Positions 1-10,030 of a stretch of 16,867 nt of DNA are shown here, piece after piece (positions within the stretch are counted from its first letter, which is position 1; the number at the start of each line of letters is the position of its first letter). The DNA comes from Stephanodiscus triporus (Eukaryota; Bacillariophyta; Thalassiosirophyceae; Thalassiosirales; Thalassiosiraceae), in NCBI GenBank assembly GCA_036939755.1, contig JALLAZ010000652.1, forward strand, positions 1 to 16,867. Reading direction: 5' to 3'. The position numbers and the translations under genes are program-made. Below the pieces are notes generated by a model. That model ran no database searches. It was not told where the DNA came from and saw nothing but the letters and a program-made list of their open reading frames with translations.

Positions 1-187
1 CCATGGTTGATTGTTGTGGAGGGTGTGGCAGTTTGCAGGTGTATCAACACACATCGAAGTGACAGTCAAACATCATACTAGTACATTTTAAACCCTTGAA
101 AAATATTCAGACCCTGAATTTTTTTCCAGTACCAATTACCACGGACTCCAGTATACGTGCAACAAAAAAATCTCACACCACCTCAAA
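1..187. other. Noncoding left edge
   Basis: I see no credible reading frame, RNA gene or repeat structure here. The stretch ends at CAAA (184-187), which is repeated just after the inverted-repeat element at 774-777. Confidence 0.4.
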
Positions 188-773
188 CTACCAGCCACAA
201 GTATTGCAAATTGCAAGTATTGCAATTTTGTTTTGCTTTACTACGTAGTTGCTAGCTAAAACGTCTTGCCTACACCCCCCCCGAATGGCATCCGCAGACT
301 ACCATAGCGGCATCCCAGCGCTAACTGCCATGTCTCCCCTGACAGAAATGACAGCGAATGGTCTTGGCTGATTGTTGTATGCCTCTGCACTGGGTGGAGG
401 GCACCAAAGCAGCCGTGGGACAATGGCGGCTGCCTTATTAAAATGTGTGTCTGGCACTCATTTTGTTAGTGTTTTGAGTGCTGTTTTATGTGGACCAATC
501 GTCACCGTCGCATAAAATCGGCTAATAAGTATTATTCATGATAGTTTTATCTAGTTTTAACGACACAGCCTTGTTGCATAGCACGTTCGCTAAGGTTTCT
601 ATGCCTCGGAGCCAGGGGTGGAGCACTAACGGCGGCCGCATGGAGATGGCAGCCGCCATGGTTGGGGTGTTTTTTTCACTCTCGCCTCTAAAATGTACAA
701 AAGTACGGATTCCTACATGAACATGGGCAGTCGACTTAGTATTGCAAAGTTTTGCAATACTTGCGGCTGGTAG
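188..773. mobile_element. Candidate MITE with 23-bp terminal inverted repeats
   Basis: The left end (188-210, beginning CTACCAGCC) and the reverse complement of the right end (751-773) match at 22 of 23 positions; the one mismatch is an A/G difference inside the arm. Both ends are flanked by the same four bases, CAAA (184-187 and 774-777), a possible target-site duplication. The interior is 586 bp counting ends, has no credible protein frame, and carries further TTGCAA/TTGCAAT motifs near both ends. A non-autonomous DNA transposon fits size and structure. I cannot assign a superfamily, and the four-base duplication alone could be chance. Confidence 0.55.
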
Positions 774-1245
774 CAAAATAAGAACAGAAAGAGACCTTAG
801 AGTATTCTAGAGTACAAAAGTACAATATCGTTTCTTAAAAATGAGAAAAGCTTATCGGATGCGGAGATTACTCAAAAAGGGGGGATTCGCTCCCGCCTCC
901 CCCCAGCCCTCCCCAACCACTGCGCGCCTCACGATGTGACATGACGAGACCCCACAACAAGCCCCTGGCAGCCCCGCCCAGCTGCGTTTGGCTCCTCACC
1001 CCCCGTGGGTCATGACGACGTGCTCTATGGGGTCAGACGCAATGGCGTGTTCTTTTTGGGGGCTGTCTAGGCCCAGCGCTGCCGCTGTCACTGTCATTGT
1101 TGCATCGATGCCCTGATCACGGGGAGGCTTGTCCGCCTGATGAACAACTCTACGCTATGTGCGGCCAGAAGATTTATTTTTGAGCCAGGCAGAATTCCAT
1201 TAACAACACCAGTATTTAATTAAATATCTACATAATAGTTCATGT
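774..1245. other. Noncoding stretch with GC-rich core
   Basis: No gene seen. About 880-1090 is C/G-rich and differs in composition from its AT-rich surroundings. The 12-base motif GTACAAAAGTAC occurs near 814 and also inside the element to the left near 697. None of the short frames shows a recognisable protein. Confidence 0.3.
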
Positions 1246-1719
1246 ATTGGGTGACTGCCAAAATTCACTTAAATCATTTAAGCCGGATTTAGACCAGAAT
1301 AAATTGGGTCTAAACCTGGTCTAACTACAAAATAAAATAAATTTTATTCGGAGTGTCCGGGCACCCTGAATAAAATTTAGACCAGAATAAATATTTAGAC
1401 CAGTCAATTTCATGTCTGGATCCTTTTGACAATCATCATCGTATTAATCAGAAAAGAGGAAATCCCATTTCTGCGAAAGCGGTACTGATTTGAATTTGGT
1501 ACCGTTGTTCAAGAGAGGAATCTATCTAGTATATTGATTCCAGATGTAGTCAAATATTTTGGCTTTGAGAAAGAGAAAAGGTGATACTGATTCCAAAGCA
1601 TGTGCTGACGTTCACGCCAGAAATTATTAAGACCAAAAAGGTGGGGGTAATCTAAATTTGGTCTAAATAAATTCTCAATTTCGCCTGGCTTTTTAAGCGA
1701 ATTTTGACAGCCACCCAAT
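1246..1719. mobile_element. Candidate TIR element with internal TTTAGACCAGA repeats
   Basis: The ends form an inverted repeat: 1246-1273 (starting ATTGGGTG) matches the reverse complement of 1692-1719 at 25 of 28 positions. Just inside, the motif TTTAGACCAGAATAAAT recurs (near 1289 and 1378) with variants of TTTAGACCA in both orientations, for example near 1660 inverted. A strong hairpin lies at 1339-1378. No protein frame is convincing. This looks like a small non-autonomous DNA element; I could not identify a clear target-site duplication, so the exact ends are uncertain. Confidence 0.5.
1339..1378. repeat. Hairpin inside the TIR element
   Basis: Arms 1339-1355 and 1362-1378 are complementary at 15 of 17 positions around a six-base loop (1356-1361). 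The two mismatches would be G-T wobbles if transcribed. It sits inside the repeat-rich left part of the candidate element. Confidence 0.6.
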
Positions 1720-2389
1720 TATTTTTTTATTTTAGGGAGGTAATGCGCAATGCCTCACCGATCGCTTAAAGTTTTTTTCTAAGTGGGAATTAATACAAAA
1801 ATCGCTAAGTGAGGCATTATTCATTGGTCCACCCTCTATTGGGGCATAAACGTTTTCCCCTTTATTTTATTGTGTGCAAAAACCCGGAGTATTTCACAGA
1901 TACGCAGAAGAACCATCCGAAAAAAATGTTCCCCCTGTTCTTTTGTGTATTCACGCTACAGAACAAGATAAATAATATTCCTACAAAAAAACTCGTCTGG
2001 TCTTTTTGGAAGAGTATGGTAATCGGTTACAAACGCAACGATTCACTCCACAAATGAATAAGAAAGTCATAGCGACATGTGAGTTAATCCGGATTTGTCT
2101 GAAGGATAAAATGTATTGATTCCTCCTGATTAAATAAGGTATTCGTGAATTAAAAACGAACACGAAGAACCCGAAGAGGTCAGATGTCTATCTCTCATTC
2201 AGACAACTACTCGTCACGGAATCCATCCATCTCTGTTTCTCACCCCCCCAAATTGATCACTGAATAAAAATAACCCTAACAAATAGTCATAAAACAAATC
2301 CCGCAATTGGTCTGTTTGTGTGCAGGCGAAAAAAGTCCGATCCGAACCACCTCTTGATTGATGCACGCCATTTCCACCAAGTATGCACG
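1720..2389. other. Noncoding upstream region of the cyclase gene
   Basis: AT-rich with no supported gene. A 10-bp perfect inverted repeat (AATGCCTCAC at 1749-1758, its complement at 1809-1818) encloses 50 bases. The part nearest the gene has no obvious TATA box. A pyrimidine/GT-rich run ending TGCAG at 2320-2324 resembles a splice acceptor, so a 5' untranslated or short upstream coding exon is possible but unproven. Confidence 0.35.
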
Positions 2390-5300
2390 ATGACGCCTCA
2401 CAGTCCACCCAAAAGTCGCCACGCCGCCAGCGGTGGCACAGAATCAACCAAACTCCATCATGCCATGAACGACGAGCTGCGGGCGGCAAACCGAGGCAAT
2501 ATTAATTCGGCAAAATTCGAATCCTGGGTCGATATGGGTCGATCCCTCACACCATCTTTCCCCGCAAGTCGCAATCACGACGAGGCCATCGAAAGGAATT
2601 CATGCATGCTAGAAGACTTGCTCGCCACGGCACTCGCGTATGATGCGCACATGGAAAGAGCTGCCGAAGATTCTATTGATGACATTGACATGCGTCGGCA
2701 CGATCGACCATCCAGCTATCGGAAGAATGGAAGTAGCATCCCCGCGATACGCATCGAGGGGACGAATGACGTTCTACTTTCCCCCACACTTCGGTCGCAG
2801 ATACGCAAATATGTAACGCATATCTCCTCCAGATATCATAACGTGGGATTTCACACCTTCGAACATGCCAGTCACGTCATGCTGAGTGCTACAAAGCTTG
2901 TGTACATGTTGCAAAAGCAGAGTCCGTTTCATCAGATGGTGGAGAGAAAAAGGTACTTACACGATATGCCTCGAGATGATCTTAATGGAGACAGGGACTT
3001 TGCGGCCACAGCCGATAATCACGAAGTTGAGAAGAAGGTGCAAGATCTAGAGGGGACAATATATGACCCCTGGATCCACTTTGCTATCGCCTTCTCGGCG
3101 TTAATACATGATGTGGAGCACAAGGGACTCCCCAATGCTCAGCTTTCGGCAGAATCCGATCCACTCGCAATTAAGTACGGGAGCGAAGAATGCATGACAA
3201 GTTACGCCGAGTGGAATTCATTGGATATTGGATTGTCTCTTTTAAGGCATGAGGCGGGATACAGCGAGTTCGACAGAGTTCTCGGGGCAGGTAAAAAGAA
3301 GGAGAGACTAAACAAATTGGTCACCGAGCTTGTCCTGTGTACAGACATTGCCTCCAAGAAAAGAAGGGATATGGGGATGCATAAGTGGAAAAACGGCTGT
3401 CAGGCCAAGGATGACGTCATATACAGAAGACGTGACAGCAATCGTAGCTTGTCAAAACTGTTTACCCCCGAGGCAGCCCAGGCAATATCCGAACATATCA
3501 TGCAGGCTGCCGATGTGTCACACACGATGCAGCATTTTTCAACCTTCACGAAGTGGAATAAACACCTGTATCATGAGGTGCTCGCTGCGCACAATTGCGG
3601 ACGTACGTTGGCTCACCAAGAACAACGTAGGGGCGCTAATGCCACTGACGCGCCAGAAATTCGCCACCCCAAGGAAGATTGGTACGACTCCCAAATCGGC
3701 TTCTTTACTTTTTACATAATTCCGTTAGCGGAACGATTGGATTCATGTGGTGCGTTTTCGGAAGACGACAAGTTCGCACCGCTGGCGGTTAAGAACAAGG
3801 AACAGTGGATAGAGGTCGGGAGGGAACTCACTTTATTGATGGTGGAGGAGGCCGAATGCATGGATCTCCCCCCCCCAATGCCATCTCTCTCCATGCCACC
3901 TCTCCCCATGCCACTTGGATCAGTAGATGATTTGGGAAAGAAGATGACAGTCACTGCTAAGTTTAAGGTCGAATCCGACACGCATGCCACCGAGGATACT
4001 GACATTATTGATATTGACGATGCATCCTTGCCTATAAGTATCGAAACATCGAGCCGAGTTACTTTCTTGGGAGACGTCTCAAGGGACTTGAGCTCCGTAT
4101 CTGAATCCTCGCTCAAGTGGGTACAGAGAATTTCCGAGGTGGATAGTTCGGTCAATGCGATCATTCCACACATTTTTGTGAAGCAGCTTCTCGACTCGAT
4201 TCAGAATGACGTCCAAACTGTTCCACCGAATATGCGGGTGAACGCCTTTTACAGCGCTATATCCAAGCATCAATCAATGGGCTCCATACAGAGACACTGT
4301 GGTGCCCTGTTAGTCGTGGACATTTCGGGATTCACCGAATTATCACAAAAATATCCTGTCGAGGACTTTAAGAGGTTCATAAATGCCTACTTCACAAAAA
4401 TAATCGACTTGGTACATAGCTTCGGAGGTGAAGTTGTCAAATTTGCTGGCGATGCATTGTATGCAATTTGGTCTTCATCTAAGGTGTCTGTTGATGGTGA
4501 TGGCAGTGGTGACGGCATGGTCATTAGCGAAACCACACGAGCTGAATCTCTGCATGCCATCAACGTTGAAAATTGCACGGCGTGTGCCATCGCCATCAAT
4601 GCCGAGTGCAACAATCACAAGATCTCCAAATCGTACAGCAGACGACGACGTGCGTCCATCGATCCGACGAACATAAATCCAGATAGCAATCGTCTCCAGG
4701 GGGGGGGACTGTATACATTTCAAGATAGGAAGGCTGAGTATGAAGAAAAAGAGGCTATATTGAATGTGCACTGTGGAGTTAGCGAGGGGGTCATGGCGGG
4801 TGTGGAGTGAGTATTTATTGACGAATAATCCATATTTTTCGACTCTATTTTGATTCTGCTATGTATTCAACACCCACCCACCCACCCACCCACTCACCCA
4901 CTCACCCCAGTGTTGTTGCAAATAATCGGGCCGAGTTTTTCTTGGTGGGAAAGCCATTGAAGGGTCAGTGGGTTGTTACTTCTTTATGCTTATAGTTTTC
5001 GACAATGATCTAATTATATCATGGTGCTAAATTTGTCTTTCCTCGAAATCATGTGCAGATGTGGCAAGCGCCGAGGCCTTAGCGGCAGCCGGCGAGGTAG
5101 TCGTCAGCCCCTCTGTTTATTACACCCTGACAAAGTCGAGAGAAATCTCACCAATCGCATCCAAGCTAGTCTTCACAAATGTAATCCCACGTGAATTAGG
5201 CTTGGGGTGGGAGAGTGGGTTTCAACGAGTGGCATGGTCAGACTATTCGACTGTCGACGACATTTTGAATTGCTTCAAAGATAGAGATGACATCTCTAAC

Positions 5301-8300
5301 TGTATGCGCGACAAGGCTCAAGCGTTGATCAACAACTTGGTCCTAAACACGCTTTCCATACCTGGCGAAGTCGTCGAATCCCTTCAACAAAATCTAATGC
5401 GTCTGCTCGAAATCCATCGTCACGAGGCAGCACGTGACGTGGTTGGCAAGTTCACTGCTGAGTTGCGCCGAGTGGTTGTTCTTTTTATCAGCATAGATAT
5501 CGAGCCATCCCTGCCCGAAAATCCAAGCGACGACAGTGCTCTATTGGATAGCCTTCAAGGTATCTATTCCATTCTGATGGAGAGTGTCTCGTCACGATCC
5601 GGTCAAATTCGTCAATTCATGTACGATGATAAGGGAACCGTTTTAATCGCATCCTTCGGATTGCGTGGCTCGGTGCTCTTGCATGCAGCTGACATTGCTC
5701 TGGATGCAGCCGAGGACGCTCAAAGGAAGCTTTTAGAGATCATGGATGTCCAGTGTTCAATTGGGATAACATTGGGAAACATATTCTGTGGTGAAACAGG
5801 TTCCAATGAGAGATACGAGTACTCTCTCTTGGGGCCGTCAGTGAATTTGGCTGCGCGATTAATGGCTAAGAGTAAACCCGGACAAATCAACTGCGACGAA
5901 GAAGTCAAGAATCAAACTGGTCTGAGGCACACTTTCACCATCAGTGGTACTCACACATTGAAGGGGTATTCAAAGCCTGTGCCCTTTTACGTACCTGCCC
6001 CCTACAACAAGACTGAAATAGGGTCCGACGAAAAAGATGATATTGCTCACTTTTTGATGCAGAAGGTAGTTGGGCTCGGACTCGTGCATGATATTGTCCA
6101 GAAGGGTGGTTTGATGTGTAACATGATGAAACATCGGATAATTATTATCAAGGGTGACGAAGTTACCGGAAAGGAAGCATATATTTCTGGAATTGTGAAA
6201 GAGGTGTCTTTCAGCAGTTGCGCAGTGATCATGCAGGCAAATCGCTGTTTCCACGATGATCCCTTTTACTGTTTCCTTCCCATCATTACCAGGGCGCTCT
6301 TGTCATTTGAGGCACCAAGAGAAAGAATTCTTTCACTAAAAAAAATAAACCGGAAGCTCTCCTCTGTCCTCACAACCTTTCTGGCCAATGACGCTTTCCA
6401 GACGAATGCGTTTCCTAGATGGGCTGACATGGTGCCAGATCATTTGATGCCATATCTGTCTCTTGTTAACGACTTTGTCTACAGAGGGTTTCCGATCTTT
6501 AAAAGTTCCAAGGAGGTTGCTCTTTTGAAGGACAGCGAGAAAGCTGAAAAGTGCGTCGAAGTCCTGTGCGCATTGATCATAAGGTTTCTCGAGCTGCGGC
6601 AAAATTATGGCATCCTTTCTATACCCGAGATGGACTCGCTCGATATCTACTCAAAGAAGCTTCTACGCCAGATATTGAGCTCCGACGCACACTTACTTCT
6701 AATTGGTGGAGTTGATAATGTATCAGGTCGCGACGAAGAGCAAACGGCGGACAATATTTTCGCAGCTTCTTTGGGCGATGAGTTAGACGCTCACGTCCAC
6801 GTCGAAATGATCAACTTGGAGCTGCTGGACATGAAATCTACCTTTAATCTTTTCACTTGGTCGCTTCGTCGTGATTTTACATATGATGAACTCGACAGCA
6901 TTGATCAATCTGACGTTCACGAGAAGATATTTGCAATTTGTGGAGGGATGCCGGATGCCACTGCTGGGCTTGCTAATTCATTTTGTGCCCAATTCAAAAA
7001 AGAGTTCCATACCCTCAAGGAAGCGAAAAGTGTCGACCTCTTGAAATTCACGTACACTTTCCTAGACGATACCCCCACTGACCTCCAAGAAATAATTTGC
7101 TATCGGTTTGATCGAATGAAACCCGAAGAACAAATGCTGTTGAAGATCTGTTCTGTCGCAGGCTTTGACCAATACTCTTTTTCTCAACATCTATTGGAGA
7201 GTGTATTGCTCGCTATCGCCCAAGATGAGGAGTCTTTCTTAGCTAAGGATTTTGACGACCTTGATGTTGACAGTGGATTCCAATTGCCAAGCATGGTGGG
7301 GCTCGACGTGACAAATACTGCTAGATTATCCGAGGATAGTGGGTATCTCAATTACATGCTCCAGGGAGACAATTTCAAGGAAATGCTCGGTAAGTGAAAC
7401 TCATGACCATAATGACTTTTCATGCGTTACCAATCACCTCACGCTGTTGTTTGTATCAAAATGTAGCTTCACTGGTTTCCCATAACTATCTCAAAGAAGT
7501 AAATATTGAAATGAGTGATTTGGGTAGCATGGATACAGTCTCGTATCGCTTCCAGAACAATCACGAGCAATCTGTGATTAATGGACTGATGCTCAATGAC
7601 CAAAAAAATCGTATGCATTTTGCGATTGCATCACATTACGCCTCAAGTATGAATAAATGTGGAGGTGATATTATCGTCGACAATGAGACGACCTCACTCT
7701 CAAACTCTGCGGAGTTCACACATGTTGTTCCTGCTGATTGGGAACTCTTACATGTAATTGCAATGCATTTTGACTTGGCTGATGCACCCATTCCCGCCAT
7801 GCTTCACTATTATGAATCCAGCAATGCACTTTCAAGCTTAGGCATTAGAGACATGGTTCACGGTCGCCTCCTGAGTGCCTATTTGATGCTTGAAAAAGTA
7901 TTGCAACATGCCTCCACTCAATGCGTTAAAATCGATGAGTCCGTTGAGCAAAGGCGAGAAGTTTCTGGTCAGATGATTAGGACAATTGGAGGTGACCGTT
8001 TGATGGATAGTGTGACAGTTCTTACCAAGCTCACCAAAGATCATCTACGATTGGCATTCAATGGAGATATAAATGCTTTCAAGCAGAGTCTTATCGTGCT
8101 TAACAAATTCGCTCAGTCTGTAGGCACGATTGAGAAAGAAGGCTACATATTTGGATCCGAACTTTACACCCAGGCTATACTATTGCTACTACTTGTTCTT
8201 GATGATGATGCATTTGCAAATCTGACTACCAAGCTAGGCTCCTTTTTAGGGCAAAGGGATATCAAATATGCAACAGAGAAGATTAGTGACGAGGATTCAC

Positions 8301-9643
8301 CCAATGACAACAGCTCGCTTGAAGGCTCACTCATGGAGGACTGTTTTGATGTTGACGATCTGACGGTTTCTTTCCCAGCTTTTTCGGGACTTCTCACTTT
8401 TTATCGCGACTCTCCGATTGGAGTTAATCAAGTGCAAGAAACTTTTCTTGCTAATTTGTTTGTTGCTGTGGCTCAAGAAGCTAACCAAATGATTCATGTA
8501 CTCCGAACGAAATGTATCCTCAGTCATCTGTTTTTGAAGCATGGAAACATTGCTAAGGCTCTTGAAGAATGCGAAGGAATAAAAGGTGTTTATAACCATG
8601 ACAAATACAGTCTTGAGCTTGTCAACACCTATGGGATGGACTGGCCTTTGATATGTGTTGCAACAATGGCATCCACCTACCTATTTAAAGGTCAATTTGC
8701 TGCTGCTCACAGAAACATCGAATTCTTGAAAACCCAACTGACTAAGCTTGATGAGTTCGCCTCCAGCACCAAAGCAATGTCCAAAGGAACCATGTCTTCA
8801 TTTTACCTTCTAGTACGTGAGTTTGGGAATGCAGCTGCAATCTCAAGTGGCATCAATGCGACAACATACAATTATTTTTTCAAGCCTGTGGGCATTCTTC
8901 AGGAGGAATTAGCTAACCGAGAACTCGCTTTGAGCCAGAATAAGCCGTTTGACAGTTCAGCATGTGAGCTCGACTTGTTATCAGTCCTATCATCAGAGAC
9001 TTTCAGTGATAGTGTAAATCAGAGTCCGATTTGCCAAACGGCTTATTCTCGCTTTCGCCCTCCAATCAATCGATCCATGCTGCACCAAAGTGCCGAGACT
9101 TTGACTGATCGAGGAATTGAGGCAATTCGAGCTGCTCTTTGTGAGACTGAAATAAGGAACTTTGAGCTGCAACCAAATCAAAATGCAGACACTGCAAGAA
9201 AGCAGTTAAATTACTGTCAGGCAGGGCTGGCTTATTTAAATCAAACGTTAGGTCAAAAGGATGCGAGCAATCACGAGCGGCTTAAGAACTATTTGATGTG
9301 CTTGTATCAGCAGGCTCTTCTTCTGTTCTGGCACCAAATATTACTATCCAGGTTGATGTCATACTCTGAATCAGCAGATGATGTACTCGGAATCAGTGGG
9401 ACCGAGGTAGACTCTGCTAGGCAGGCACTTAATAAATGCAAGGAGTTGAGTGTAACTCATGGTTATCCATTCATGCAACTTTTGGCTGGAAAATGTTACA
9501 TAGAATTAGGGTTGGATATAACTGGGGGAGAAGATTTGATTCAGCGTGCACTTACATGCCTTGATGATGTGGATTGTGTGATGGCAAAATTGACATTGTC
9601 TCGGTTCCATATTCTTGAGAATTCTCTACTTGTATCTTGCTAG
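2390..9643 (+). CDS. Bifunctional phosphodiesterase / ADCY10-type soluble adenylyl cyclase (4 exons)
   Basis: Predicted exons 2390-4806, 4911-4963, 5059-7389 and 7467-9643 join in frame to about 2325 residues. The start is the first ATG of the open frame. Residues about 125-475 are a class I cyclic-nucleotide phosphodiesterase: FHTFEHASHV (H155 candidate proton donor, H159 metal), HDVEHKGLPN (240-249), ADVSHT with D375, and Q435 followed by FF for the nucleotide pocket. A Pro/Met-rich linker follows. Cyclase half C1 has VDISGF (D644) and VKFAGDA (K684, D688), the two metal aspartates. Half C2 (about 960-1133) has DDKG (K1015), EYSLLG (S1079) and SVNLAARL (N1086, R1090). This split of catalytic residues between C1 and C2 is that of human soluble adenylyl cyclase. 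A degenerate P-loop (1189-1196) and a long, probably helical tail follow, also as in ADCY10. Expected role: synthesis and hydrolysis of cyclic nucleotide, probably cAMP; no membrane segment or signal peptide is seen, so it is probably cytosolic. Human ADCY10 (about 1600 residues) lacks the phosphodiesterase. The C-terminus may be truncated by a frameshift. Confidence 0.88.
4807..4910 (+). other. Intron 1 of the cyclase gene
   Basis: Donor GTGAGT follows ...GTG GA; acceptor CCCCAG precedes TGTTGTTGC. Splicing rebuilds an Asp codon (GA|T) and restores the cyclase frame; unspliced, the frame stops at 4808. The acceptor tract is a CACC microsatellite, an unusual pyrimidine-type tract. Confidence 0.85.
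4870..4909. repeat. (CACC)n microsatellite at a splice acceptor
   Basis: Seven or so CACC/CACTCACC units run directly up to the CAG of intron 1. Tract length is likely to vary and sits where a polypyrimidine tract should be. Confidence 0.85.
4964..5058 (+). other. Intron 2 of the cyclase gene
   Basis: Donor GTCAGT and acceptor TGTGCAG enclose 95 bases. Splicing joins G|AT to give Asp in the read-through KPLKDVASAEALA, a block matching the C1 end of soluble adenylyl cyclases. Together with intron 1 it defines a 53-nt exon. Confidence 0.85.
7390..7466 (+). other. Intron 3 of the cyclase gene
   Basis: A near-consensus donor GTAAGT and acceptor ATGTAG enclose 77 bases with an in-frame stop at 7395-7397. 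Splicing joins G|CT (Ala) and continues the frame as FKEMLASLVSHNYLKEV, so the frames on either side belong to one protein. Confidence 0.88.
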
Positions 9644-9898
9644 AGAGAGAGGAATACTTGGGCCCATTACTGATATGTATACGGATGTAAGAACCCTCCC
9701 AACTTCATGCTTTTATAGTTTTTCATTATGTAATGTGTTGGGCAGAATGAGAACACTCAGATCAGAGGAAGGTTGGACAGACGCTTCGGGAGAACGAATC
9801 ATCCACGTGGATCATCATACAATAGTCTGGGAAGCGCGAGACTCCAACCAGCCACATCACTAATGAAAGTGCCTGAAAGAGGCAAGCAAAGACAGTAG
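9644..9898 (+). other. Possible displaced C-terminal coding sequence of the cyclase gene
   Basis: Past the stop at 9641-9643 another frame reads sensibly from about 9636 (LARERGILGPITDMYTD), then meets a good donor (GTAAGA, 9687) and acceptor (GGGCAG, ending 9745). The exon after it stays open for 50 codons to TAG at 9896-9898. This suggests a one-base frameshift near 9610-9640 that cuts off an ancestral tail, or a sequencing error beside the AGAGAGAG run. It may equally be a chance open frame in 3' untranslated sequence. Confidence 0.4.
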
Positions 9899-9912
9899 AA
9901 GTAAGGGCGAAA

Positions 9913-10002
9913 GCTCACTTTATCTAATTAATTTAACGATACAATGTCATGCGTTTAGCTTCGGATTCGACGTCTTCTCAACATTAATTAGATAAAGTAA
10001 GC
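9913..10002. repeat. Inverted repeat in the retroelement leader
   Basis: 9913-9932 and 9983-10002 are complementary at 19 of 20 positions, with a 16-base perfect core (9917-9932 / 9983-9998) and a 50-base loop. It lies just before the gag frame, where the untranslated leader of the element would be. Confidence 0.65.
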
Positions 10003-10030
10003 GAGGTGAGTAGGGCCTGCAACGAGAGAG

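Noticed and set aside
522..776. Minus-strand frame of 84 codons
   Set aside because: It lies inside the candidate MITE, overlaps its terminal repeat and has no protein-like features.
1809..2057. Plus-strand frame of 82 codons
   Set aside because: AT-rich DNA with Lys/Phe/Asn-heavy translation, no recognisable block, and no splice link to the cyclase gene.
2318..2389. GTG as start of the phosphodiesterase frame
   Set aside because: This is a eukaryotic spliced gene; the first ATG in the frame is at 2390, and the GTG lies in what resembles splice-acceptor sequence.
4870..4909. Short regular repeats as a CRISPR-like array
   Set aside because: It is a simple CACC microsatellite with no spacers, inside a eukaryotic intron.
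5061..7397. Separate gene beginning at 5061
   Set aside because: It has no ATG at its start; GT-AG introns join it in phase to the upstream C1 sequence, and C2 needs C1.
7394..7466. Separate gene starting at 7394
   Set aside because: These codons are intron 3 read in the downstream frame; the exon begins at 7467 in phase with exon 3.
9644..10030. 5' LTR of the Copia element
   Set aside because: No second copy exists in the window and no TG...CA ends or tRNA-matching primer site could be defined.
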